Part shown: positions 45,830 through 53,344 of the stretch, piece by piece
How the letters are laid out: each line of letters opens with the position of its first letter
How positions within the stretch are numbered: position 1 is the stretch's first letter
Source of the DNA: UBA4660 sp034408895
Lineage (GTDB): Bacteria; Bacteroidota; Bacteroidia; Flavobacteriales_D; Sanyastnellaceae
Assembly (NCBI GenBank): GCA_034408895.1
Contig: JAWXCI010000062.1
Span: 62,001-126,000, forward strand
DNA: 64,000 nt
Direction: 5' to 3'
Translations under genes and position numbers: made by a program
Notes under the pieces: model-generated
What the model was told of the DNA's origin: nothing
Database searches by the model: none
Seen by the model: only the letters and a program-made list of their open reading frames with translations

Positions 45830-46171
45830 ATGGCAACGGTTCGTTTGGAAAAAATGTCGGCTCTCGTCAGGAAGGAACTTGCACTCATCTTCCAGCAAAA
45901 CATGAAGAAGCTGTTCAACGGTGTAATGATCACCGTGACACGTGTTCGTCTGGCACCCGACCTGGGCACAGCAAAGGCATACCTCAGTTTTTTTCCTTCG
46001 GAAAAAGCGCAGGCAGAATTGAAAAACGTGGAAAGCCACACCAAATACATTCGCAAGATGTTGGGTGATAAAACAGGTGGTCAACTGAGACGCATTCCAG
46101 ACCTCTCGTTCTTCCTGGACGATTCCATGGATTACTTCGAGGAAATTGACCGGCTTTTGAAAACAACATAG
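45830..46171 (+). CDS. rbfA: 30S ribosome-binding factor A
   Basis: 113 residues, the usual length. RbfA helps mature the 5' end of 16S rRNA and is needed in the cold. Seen: MATVRLEKMSALVRKELALI at the N-terminus, ITVTRVRLAPDLGTAKAYLS with the KH-type fold, LRRIPDLSFFLDDSMDY at the end. It is 32 bp after gldH and 16 bp before the methyltransferase. Confidence 0.95.
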   Translation: MATVRLEKMSALVRKELALIFQQNMKKLFNGVMITVTRVRLAPDLGTAKAYLSFFPSEKAQAELKNVESHTKYIRKMLGDKTGGQLRRIPDLSFFLDDSMDYFEEIDRLLKTT

Positions 46172-46187
46172 TTCAACGGACTTCGCA

Positions 46188-46994
46188 ATGCATTACGACC
46201 CGATAAAAAAAACGCTCGGCAAACTCTTCAACCGCTCGCCTTACCTGCGCATCTTGTTTTACAAATTGCTGGACACGCTTCTGCTGCGCACATGGCACAT
46301 TCATCGCGAATTGCGAAAGTGGCATCGTTCAGCTCCGCAAAAAACACACATACTCGATGCCGGCAGTGGCTTCGGTCAATACTCTTATTATCTCTCCCGC
46401 TTCAGCGACAAGTACAGCATATTGGGTGTAGATGTAAAAACTGACCAGGTATGTGAATGCAATTCGTTCTTCCAGGCCATAGGGAGACAAAATGTGATGT
46501 TTAAGGTGGATGACCTCACCACATTCAGGAAAGAAAATTGTTTCGACCTTGTGGTGTGTGTGGACGTGATGGAACACATAGAAGAAGATGTGAAAGTGAT
46601 GACGAATTATTGTTACAGCCTGCGGCCGGGTGGTATGCTCCTTATTTCCACCCCGAGCGACAAGGGCGGAAGCGATGTGCATGAAGGCACCGAAACATCA
46701 TTCATTGAAGAACATGTGCGTGACGGATACAACATGCAGGAGATAAAAGACAAATTGAAAACAGCAGGATTCTCGAAAGTGAAGGCACATTACAGCTATG
46801 GAACTCCCGGTCAAATCAGTTGGCGCTTCTCCATGAAGTACCCCATGAAATTGCTTAATATCTCAAAAGCATTCCTCATCATTATCCCATTTTATTACGT
46901 TGTGGTGATGCCCGTTGCTCTTGTGCTCAATTTTGTGGACAGCCACACTGCACACCAAAGCGGAACGGGGTTGGTGGTGCTTGCCTGGAAATAG
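46188..46994 (+). CDS. Class I SAM-dependent methyltransferase
   Basis: 268 residues. Rossmann-fold methyltransferase (Methyltransf_11/23 type): SAM motif I ILDAGSGFGQYSYYLSRF (about residues 47-65), acidic LGVDVKTDQ, motif DLVVCVDVMEHIEEDVKV, and LRPGGMLLISTPS. The C-terminal 60 residues include a hydrophobic segment (AFLIIIPFYYVVVMPVALVL) that may attach it to the membrane. The substrate is unknown. It sits between rbfA and a LolC/E-type permease, genes that are often direct neighbours in Bacteroidota, so it may be an insertion in that pair. Confidence 0.88.
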   Translation: MHYDPIKKTLGKLFNRSPYLRILFYKLLDTLLLRTWHIHRELRKWHRSAPQKTHILDAGSGFGQYSYYLSRFSDKYSILGVDVKTDQVCECNSFFQAIGRQNVMFKVDDLTTFRKENCFDLVVCVDVMEHIEEDVKVMTNYCYSLRPGGMLLISTPSDKGGSDVHEGTETSFIEEHVRDGYNMQEIKDKLKTAGFSKVKAHYSYGTPGQISWRFSMKYPMKLLNISKAFLIIIPFYYVVVMPVALVLNFVDSHTAHQSGTGLVVLAWK

Positions 46995-47051
46995 TTCGGG
47001 CTTCATGGTTCCGAATTCATGGAACTCGAAACTCAAAACTCATAATTCACA

Positions 47052-48281
47052 ATTCGTCTCAGTTTCTACATAGCGCGCAGGTATCTCTTCGCCAAGAAGT
47101 CGAAGAACATCATCAACATCATCAGTGGAATTTCCATGGTGGTGGTGGCCTTTATTACTGCGGCTATGATTTGTGTAATGAGCATCTTCAATGGAATTGA
47201 AAGTCTTGTACAAGAACTTTTTTCCAATTTCGATGCTCCACTCACCATTGTGCCCCGCGAGGGAAAAATGTTTTCCGACACCCTCCTTACTGATGCCCAA
47301 CTGCTAACTGTGGAGGGTGTTGCTCATTTCAGCCGCATCATTGAGGAAGATGCGTGGCTGAACTATGGTGACAAAAACACTGTGGCCACTATCAAAGGAA
47401 TTGATACTTCGTATGTCAACCACTCCGGGATTATCACGAGGATAAAGAAAGGAAAATTTGTGCTGGAGCGCGATAGTATGTTTTATGCAGTGCCGGGACT
47501 TGCCTTGTGTGGCGAATTGCAAATGGGTATGATGAACGATGAACTTCCATTGCTCAACATAAACGCCCCCATTCGCGGGAAAAAACTGAGCCGCTACAAG
47601 GAGGCGGCATTCAATCGCGAAACCATTATTGTAAGCGGAATTTTTTCAGTGAATGCTGAGCTGGATGCACAATATGTTTTTGTCCCCCTTGCATTCGCGC
47701 GGCAAATTTTCGGGATGGACAGCCTGGTATCTTCCGTGGAATTGATGTTAGACCCCGCGGCCAGTGAAACGGAAGTGGTTGAACGACTGAAAAAAATTCT
47801 CCCTCCCTCCCTGGCTGTTCAAACCCGATATGACAAAAACGCATTGGTGTATCAAACCAATGAATCGGAAAAGTGGGCCACTTTTCTCATCCTGCTTTTT
47901 ATCCTTCTCATTGCATGTTTCAATATCAGTGCTGCGCTCACTATGCTCATCCTGGAAAAGAAGAACGACATAGGCACACTATCCAGCATGGGCGCAACGG
48001 ATACATCAATCCGTAAAATATTTGTGCTGGAAGGTGTGATGATAAACTTCATTGGTGCCATTGCCGGAGGTGCCCTCGGCCTGTTGTTGTGTTTCCTGCA
48101 AACGCAATTCGGATTAATACGCATGACGGGCGCCATGGTGGAATTTTATCCCGTGCTCATCCGCTGGGCCGATGTGCTTGGCATTCTTGCTACTGTCATT
48201 CTGGTGGGCAGTTTGTTCTCCGTTACACTGGTGAGAACCTTAATGAGGAGATTTGTTTTTTCAAGGGAAAAGGCGGAGTAA
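47052..48281 (+). CDS. ABC transporter permease, FtsX/LolC-LolE family
   Basis: Inner-membrane permease of the MacB/LolCE topology: one N-terminal helix (ISMVVVAFITAAMICVMSIF), a large periplasmic domain of about 220 residues, then three helices (FLILLFILLIACFNISAALT, INFIGAIAGGALGLLLCFL, VLGILATVILVGSLFSVTLV). It probably moves lipoproteins or works with an ATPase elsewhere. The start is unclear: the first ATG (47136) would cut into helix 1, yet the frame before it encodes RLSFYIARRYLFAKKSKNII, the conserved cytoplasmic start of the family. The only start near it is ATT at 47052; the in-frame ATG at 47019 is followed by a stop. I chose ATT 47052 (409 residues). Confidence 0.78.
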   Translation: MRLSFYIARRYLFAKKSKNIINIISGISMVVVAFITAAMICVMSIFNGIESLVQELFSNFDAPLTIVPREGKMFSDTLLTDAQLLTVEGVAHFSRIIEEDAWLNYGDKNTVATIKGIDTSYVNHSGIITRIKKGKFVLERDSMFYAVPGLALCGELQMGMMNDELPLLNINAPIRGKKLSRYKEAAFNRETIIVSGIFSVNAELDAQYVFVPLAFARQIFGMDSLVSSVELMLDPAASETEVVERLKKILPPSLAVQTRYDKNALVYQTNESEKWATFLILLFILLIACFNISAALTMLILEKKNDIGTLSSMGATDTSIRKIFVLEGVMINFIGAIAGGALGLLLCFLQTQFGLIRMTGAMVEFYPVLIRWADVLGILATVILVGSLFSVTLVRTLMRRFVFSREKAE

Positions 48282-48359
48282 ATTCAATTGCCAATTGAAT
48301 TTCCCTGTCCTTTGTACTCAATGATAAAATTTAGCGAAATGGAACCTTGGCTTGTTTAT

Positions 48360-48566
48360 TCACTGCATAGAATCCGAATTTCTCAACTGCTTCAGCAAAT
48401 AACTATAGGCCTTGCCCAGCAAAACGCTGTATGATTTTCCTTCGAATAGCTGAGCACTGTTATTCTGTTTATCTGTGAGTATCAATTTGAAAACCTGGTC
48501 GTCACTCATATCCAACGACACGGTGTATTTCATTAGTAGGGTTTTTAGTTTGGTGGCGTTGCGCAT
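48360..48566 (-). CDS. Small protein of unknown function (68 aa), linked to toxin-antitoxin islet
   Basis: Reads MRNATKLKTLLMKYTVSLDM, SDDQVFKLILTDKQNNSAQL, FEGKSYSVLLGKAYSYLLKQ. It is a compact, probably alpha/beta protein with one Lys-rich N-terminal helix. The start at 48566 is chosen because a second, shorter copy (49144-49287) begins at the same residue, right where the two DNA copies become similar. Codons upstream are open and belong to the out-of-frame tail of the RelE remnant. I do not recognise a named family. Confidence 0.6.
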   Translation of the reverse strand: MRNATKLKTLLMKYTVSLDMSDDQVFKLILTDKQNNSAQLFEGKSYSVLLGKAYSYLLKQLRNSDSMQ

Positions 48567-48571
48567 TGGGG
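48478..48571. repeat. Direct repeat, copy 1
   Basis: Similar to 49200-49291 (CAATTTG, AACCTGGTCGTCACTC, then TTTTTAGTTTGGTGGCGTTG) with scattered differences. The two copies lie 722 bp apart and enclose the RelE/antitoxin pair. Confidence 0.85.
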
Positions 48572-48632
48572 TGGTTATGAAGTTTACCGCATTATCATAA
48601 ATTTTCCTCAGCTCTCTCTTCACTACCTGCAT

Positions 48633-48914
48633 TTTCTCCGTGGATTTCTCCTGGCGTGGAAAAAACACGTGAACACAACTGGCGTTTCATTGACATAGCA
48701 AAATCAACAGGTATGGGAACTTGCCGCACATCCGCTGGCGGAATTTCTTGTGCACCTTTTGATAAAGCATTGGGTTTTTGCTGATGTGTTCAATCAACCC
48801 GAATGTGGTGGTGACCAGTTCAGCGGCAAGCAACGGCTGAATCGCGGAATAGTCTTCGAATGCTGCATCAAACTCTGCCTCGAAGGTTGGATTGATGACA
48901 ATAGAGTACAGCAT
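48633..48914 (-). pseudogene. RelE/ParE-family toxin with a frameshift
   Basis: From the ATG at 48914, which overlaps the antitoxin stop (TGATG), the frame reads MLYSIVINPTFEAEFDAAFE, SKNPMLYQKVHKKFRQRM, GKFPYLLI and then stops at 48687 after LLCQ. In the next frame the expected last strand continues as SCVHVFFPRQEKSTEK (to about 48633). RelE proteins end with such a strand and basic residues, so one base is missing near 48700 and the toxin is probably inactive. Confidence 0.75.
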
Positions 48915-49138
48915 CACTTCTGGATTTTAGCGGAGTACCTCTTCCTGAATTGTGCAAGAGATTTTCCCTTTCCTTTTTCTGCTTTCGCAATGCGCTCAGT
49001 TTCCAGCCACTCTTCTGAAGAAAGAAACGAACTTCCCTCTTTGTGATATGCATCGGCCAATTGATTCACCGTAGTGAAAAACCGCTTGTCGGATGTGAGG
49101 AGTTGTTCCATCTTTTTACTCTTTTCAGTGGTTGACAT
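48914..49138 (-). CDS. Antitoxin of the RelE-type pair
   Basis: 74 residues, intact. Reads MSTTEKSKKMEQLLTSDKRF, FTTVNQLADAYHKEGSSFLS, SEEWLETERIAKAEKGKGKS, ending in RKRYSAKIQK. It resembles small Bacteroidota antitoxins with an N-terminal helical DNA-binding part and a charged tail that wraps the toxin. The TGATG overlap with the toxin start shows translational coupling. It starts 5 bp after a 47-codon frame that is a shortened copy of the 68-residue protein at 48360. Confidence 0.72.
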   Translation of the reverse strand: MSTTEKSKKMEQLLTSDKRFFTTVNQLADAYHKEGSSFLSSEEWLETERIAKAEKGKGKSLAQFRKRYSAKIQK

Positions 49139-49143
49139 AACGA

Positions 49144-49287
49144 TTAGATTTTTGCTGGTAAAAGTAAAAGTGATTTTCCTTCAATCATCTTCTCGGTGAA
49201 CATCAATTTGCAAACCTGGTCGTCACTCTTATCCAACGATAAGGTGTATTTGATTAGTCGGGTTTTTAGTTTGGTGGCGTTGCGCAT
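49144..49287 (-). CDS. Small protein (47 aa), shortened paralogue of the 68-aa protein
   Basis: ATG 49287 to TAA 49144. MRNATKLKTRLIKYTLSLDK, SDDQVCKLMFTEKMIEGKSL align with the 68-residue protein but lack about six middle residues and the last 20. It may be a dead copy; it is still open. Confidence 0.5.
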   Translation of the reverse strand: MRNATKLKTRLIKYTLSLDKSDDQVCKLMFTEKMIEGKSLLLLPAKI

Positions 49288-49291
49288 TGAG
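49200..49291. repeat. Direct repeat, copy 2
   Basis: Partner of 48478-48571. The similarity begins at the ATG of both small proteins and ends within them. Confidence 0.85.
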
Positions 49292-49622
49292 AACAACGGT
49301 TTTGCAAATTTTCGCTTCATCTACAGCCTTTAGAGAAAGTTCGCTCTTTTGTTTTAATCCCTTGTCGGTAATTTTTACATTACCTCTTTCAGGATAAATT
49401 ATATAACCACCCTTTTTTTAAATATGATTTCCCCCAAGCGATGCGATTATTTATTAATATTTCCCCGGTCTTGGTTTTTTCTGATAATTGTTCCTCGGTC
49501 AAGTTTGAAAAATATTTTTCAATAACTAGTCTTTGTAATTCTCGCGTGTGAATTGTTCCCCATTGGCTTACAGGGTGTTTACGAGTTGTCTTCTGCTGCG
49601 ATCTCATTGCCTCAAAGCACAT
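49229..49622 (-). pseudogene. Mrr-type winged-helix fragment with frameshift
   Basis: From 49622 the minus strand reads HTRELQRLVIEKYFSNLTEE, QLSEKTKTGEILINNRIAWG, KSYLKKG, the N-terminal winged helix seen in Mrr-like restriction proteins (NNRIAWGKSYLKKGG pattern). At an A7 run (49413-49420) the frame is lost; the next frame continues GYIIYPERGNVKITDKGLKQ and runs into repeat copy 2, stopping at 49229. The catalytic domain of Mrr is absent. The fragment overlaps the end of the LytTR gene by 11 bp. Confidence 0.65.
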
Positions 49623-50361
49623 TTATCCGTGCCCCCAGTTCATCCTTGTATAGCCCTCCTATGGGTATTTCGCGGTGGTTATCCTGCATTATCAGTTCGC
49701 TGCTTATTATGGATTCTATCTTGTCCAGGTTCACTATAAACGAGCGGTGCACCCGCAAAAAGGTGCTGCCAAGAAGTTTCCTTTCCACATCTTTCATGGT
49801 GCCGTGTATGGTGTATTTATGATCGCGGGTTATTATCATCACATAATCTTTGAGGGCTTCCACGTAGTAGATGTCACCGTGGTTAATGCGGGTGAGTTTT
49901 GCGTGGTGTTTAATAAAGAGGTAATCGGCAGTGCGATTGTATTTGCTCAAGGCCTTAAGCAGGTCGAATTCTACCTTGAGTTCTTTTTCCTTGCTGTGTT
50001 TATGCACTGCCATTTCTATGCTGGTGTGCAGGTCTATTTCCTTAAAAGGTTTTATCACATAGCCATGAGGTTCCGTAATTTTTGCCTTTGCAAGAGTGGC
50101 ATCATCGGAATGAGAGGTGAGGTAAATAACCGGCACATCGCGGTCCCTCTTTATAAACTCGGCTGCTTCTATGCCGGACATATCGCCTTTCAGCATAATG
50201 TCCATAAGCACCAGATCGGGTTTCAGTTCGTGGGCCAGTTCTATGGCGCGGGTGCCGTTGTCGGTATGGCCGGCCACATCGTAGCCCATTTTCTTGAGGC
50301 TCTTCTCAATGTCTTTTCTAATAATGCCATCATCTTCAATAATAAGAATTTTTACTGCCAT
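49612..50361 (-). CDS. LytTR-family response regulator
   Basis: 249 residues. The receiver domain (1-125) has acidic residues in LIIEDDGII, phosphoacceptor Asp54 (VLMDIMLKGDMSG), the conserved Ser/Thr in YLTSHSDD and Lys in YVIKPFKE. Residues about 145-249 are a LytTR DNA-binding domain (FIKHHAKLTRINHGDIYYVE, TIHGTMKDVERKL, FLRVHRSFIVNLDKIE, IPIGGLYKDEL). It follows the PAS kinase at 50447-53335 by 85 bp and is its likely partner. Confidence 0.94.
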   Translation of the reverse strand: MAVKILIIEDDGIIRKDIEKSLKKMGYDVAGHTDNGTRAIELAHELKPDLVLMDIMLKGDMSGIEAAEFIKRDRDVPVIYLTSHSDDATLAKAKITEPHGYVIKPFKEIDLHTSIEMAVHKHSKEKELKVEFDLLKALSKYNRTADYLFIKHHAKLTRINHGDIYYVEALKDYVMIITRDHKYTIHGTMKDVERKLLGSTFLRVHRSFIVNLDKIESIISSELIMQDNHREIPIGGLYKDELGARINVL

Positions 50362-50446
50362 GGGGGTGGGGTTTTAGTTTGCTCACAGAGTCCTGTGGAA
50401 TGTTTTTTTTGTCATGATGTTTTTCCAGAAGCCGCAAAGTTGCACC

Positions 50447-53335
50447 TCATTTTCTTTCAAAAGTAATTTTTATGTCGGTTCCTTTTGTGGATGTAATATC
50501 AATGGTTGCGTCCAATTGTTCAATGAGGGTATAAACTAATTGCACCCCAAGTGAGTCGTGCTCGGCATACTTAAAATCGGGAGGCAGGCCCACGCCATCA
50601 TCGGCTACACGCAGTGTAATTTTTGAATTTTTTTCACCAATGCTAATCCACAATTTACCCTTCTTGCGCCCCTTGTAAGCGTATTTGAGTGCGTTGCTCA
50701 CCAGCTCGTTTACTATCAGGCCGCAGGGCATCGCCTGGTCTATGGTAAGATGCACCGCTGCGAAATTCGTTATCATATTAACACTCGCTGTCTCGGTGCG
50801 GTAGCTCTGGAAAAGATTGCTGGAAAGAGCGTGCAGGTATTGGCTGAAATCAATGCTTGAAAAATCTGCCGTGCGATAAAGTGTTTCATGAATAAAGGAC
50901 ATGCTCTTGATGCGCTGCTGGCTTTCGCGCAATATGTTGAGTGTGCCTTCATCGGTTACATACGATGATTGAAGATTGAGGATAGACGAAATAACCTGGA
51001 GGTTGTTTTTCACGCGGTGATGTATTTCCTGGAGCAACACTTCCTTTTCCTTGAGCGACTCGAGTATCCTGCGGTCCATTTCCTTGTGTTCGGTATTGTC
51101 ATACACCAGGCACGAAACTTCCTCCAGTTTGTCTTCCATGTAAACGGGATTGAGGAAGGCCTGAAGCCATACGGTTTTGCCGGCCTTGTTGCGCAGCGGA
51201 AATTCAAATTGCTGCGGCCTGCCGTTAAAGGAGTTGTCGAATGCATCAAGCTGCCCCTGGTAAAAATCCGGGTCAACATGCTTCTTGAGGATGTGCATGA
51301 TATCCTGTCCCGTGCGAGGATGCTCGTTGTAGAAATCGCGCATCCACTCATAGAAGTTCGCATTCATGCTGGTGATTTTGTACTCGCTGTTTACCGTCCA
51401 CATCATCAGGTTTTCGGTGGAATTGAAAATGGATTCGAGCTTCGCCTTTTGTTCCAGTGCTTTTCTTTCATTGGCGCGGTACTGAGTAATGTCGCGCGAT
51501 ACTCCCATGGAACCTATCACCTGGCCTTCGGCATTTTTAATGAGAGATGCGGAAAGCAAGGAGCAAAACGTTTGACCGTTCTTTTTCACATTGAGTATCT
51601 CACCCGAAAACTCACCGTGGGTCATTAATGCTTTGTTCAGTTTTTCCCATTCCTTATTTTTTGAAAAGAGCCTGGAAACATGCTGATGCTTAACTGCTGA
51701 AATAGGATGGCCAAATTGCCGGATTGCGGCCAGGTTGAATTCAGTAATAAGGCCATCCCTGTCGCAGGCTATTATCATGTCAATGGAACTTTCTATGATA
51801 TTGCGGGTGTAGCTCTGCGCCAATATCAATTTAGTCTGTGTCTCTTTGTGCCGTTCAATTTCGCTCACCAGCATCAGGTTCATCTCCTGCGCAGCCTTTA
51901 GGCGAAATTGTTCCTGCACCAATTGCATGCGCGCTGAAATGTTGTTGAGTGTAATCTGAATGGAGGGTTGGTTTTCAAAAACCGTGAGTGTGCTCTTTAT
52001 ACCTATGTCCACCTTTTGGTTTTGCCTGTCACAGAGTATTATTTCTTTGTAATCAATCTCCTCCCCCTGTCGCACCTGCAGCAGGTCTTCGCTTATTTCT
52101 ATTTTGAACTTTGGGGCAATAAAGGGCGTAAACTTCTTGTCGAACAAATCATCTTCATCGTGATAACCCAGCAGCGTAATGGCCGCCTGGTTCAGGTATT
52201 TCATCTTTCCATCGGTAACAATAATGACCGCGTTGGGCGAATTTTCCAACAAGTTTTTAAACCGCAATGCGCTTTGCTCCAGCGCAAACTCAGCCCGCTT
52301 GCGCGCTGTGATATCGTAGAACAAAATGGCCTTTGTGCGTATGCGATGGTAGTCTATAAATCCTCCCGTCACTTCCAGGAACAATGGCACATCATCCCGG
52401 GTTTGGGTGCGCACTTCTATTCTTTGCGAGCTTGAAATATCCAACGTGGTGCGAATTCTTTTCTCATCGGCCACAGTGATGAAATCGGTGATGCGCCTAG
52501 CTACAATCTCCACCCGGTTGTGATAACCAAAAAGCTTTGCAAACTGATCATTGCAATCTATAATAATGTGCTGTGCAACAAATGCTATGGCTTCGAGTGT
52601 AACGTTTGCCATCATACGGAAACGCTCCTCGCTCTCGCTCAACGCTCCTTCAATTCTTTTCTTTTCTGAAATATCTATGAGCGTCCCGCTTATTATTTCC
52701 TGTCCTTTTTCATTGTGTTCCAGAAACGCATTTTCCAGGCAGGTGCACTCGGTGCCGTCTTTTCTTCGCACCTCAATTTCATAATTGTTAAGCACCACAT
52801 TGTTGCGTATGGCTTCAAGGAAAGATTTGCGCGATGTGAGGTGCAGGTAATGTTTTTCCGCATTGGTGCCTATCAACTCAATAGGGTTATTGAAACCCAG
52901 CATGAGCGCAAAAGCCTGGTTGCATGCAATGATTATTCCCGAAGAATTGATTTTGTAAACCCCCGCCACGTTCTTGTCGAAGAGGTCTTTGTACTGTTGT
53001 GCTGCCTTTAGTTCTTCGTTGTTTACCACGCGGCAAAGCACAAATTCAGTCTTCTTAAATGTGAGTTTATGAAAATAAAATTCCGTACTGCTTCGCTGAT
53101 GATGATCTTCGGCATAGCCCGTTTGTGATAAACCAGCAAGGACTACTGTTGTCCGTTTTTGCCCATCGGCCAGTCCGGCAATATGAAAGAAATTATTGTT
53201 GCCCGAATTCTGTTTAGCAAGCGTGAATCTATTTTGGAAAAGCCAATTGCTATCTAGCACCGCCAACGTACTTCCCTCCGCAATAGCCAGTAAGTCCGAT
53301 GAATTTTTAAGTATCTCGCTCCAGGGATGTTGCAT
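50447..53335 (-). CDS. Multi-PAS sensor histidine kinase (HisKA_2 family)
   Basis: 962 residues with no membrane helix or signal peptide, so cytoplasmic. Five or six PAS domains in series (KDLFDKNVAGVYKINSSGII, NAVIIVTDGKMKYLNQAAI, DMIIACDRDGLITEFNLAAI, MMWTVNSEYKITSMNANFYE), some with PAC motifs. The kinase core is HisKA_2 with phosphoacceptor His772 in LQEIHHRVKNNLQVISS and an HATPase_c domain (GLIVNELVSNALKYAYKG, LRVADDGVGLPPDF). HisKA_2 kinases commonly pair with LytTR regulators, and one follows. The MORN-repeat gene ends 9 bp upstream, so the three form one operon. Confidence 0.94.
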   Translation of the reverse strand: MQHPWSEILKNSSDLLAIAEGSTLAVLDSNWLFQNRFTLAKQNSGNNNFFHIAGLADGQKRTTVVLAGLSQTGYAEDHHQRSSTEFYFHKLTFKKTEFVLCRVVNNEELKAAQQYKDLFDKNVAGVYKINSSGIIIACNQAFALMLGFNNPIELIGTNAEKHYLHLTSRKSFLEAIRNNVVLNNYEIEVRRKDGTECTCLENAFLEHNEKGQEIISGTLIDISEKKRIEGALSESEERFRMMANVTLEAIAFVAQHIIIDCNDQFAKLFGYHNRVEIVARRITDFITVADEKRIRTTLDISSSQRIEVRTQTRDDVPLFLEVTGGFIDYHRIRTKAILFYDITARKRAEFALEQSALRFKNLLENSPNAVIIVTDGKMKYLNQAAITLLGYHDEDDLFDKKFTPFIAPKFKIEISEDLLQVRQGEEIDYKEIILCDRQNQKVDIGIKSTLTVFENQPSIQITLNNISARMQLVQEQFRLKAAQEMNLMLVSEIERHKETQTKLILAQSYTRNIIESSIDMIIACDRDGLITEFNLAAIRQFGHPISAVKHQHVSRLFSKNKEWEKLNKALMTHGEFSGEILNVKKNGQTFCSLLSASLIKNAEGQVIGSMGVSRDITQYRANERKALEQKAKLESIFNSTENLMMWTVNSEYKITSMNANFYEWMRDFYNEHPRTGQDIMHILKKHVDPDFYQGQLDAFDNSFNGRPQQFEFPLRNKAGKTVWLQAFLNPVYMEDKLEEVSCLVYDNTEHKEMDRRILESLKEKEVLLQEIHHRVKNNLQVISSILNLQSSYVTDEGTLNILRESQQRIKSMSFIHETLYRTADFSSIDFSQYLHALSSNLFQSYRTETASVNMITNFAAVHLTIDQAMPCGLIVNELVSNALKYAYKGRKKGKLWISIGEKNSKITLRVADDGVGLPPDFKYAEHDSLGVQLVYTLIEQLDATIDITSTKGTDIKITFERK

Positions 53336-53344
53336 AAACTGTGG

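Noticed and set aside
49675..50466. 263-codon open frame on the + strand
   Set aside because: It is antisense to the LytTR regulator, which has intact catalytic and DNA-binding motifs.
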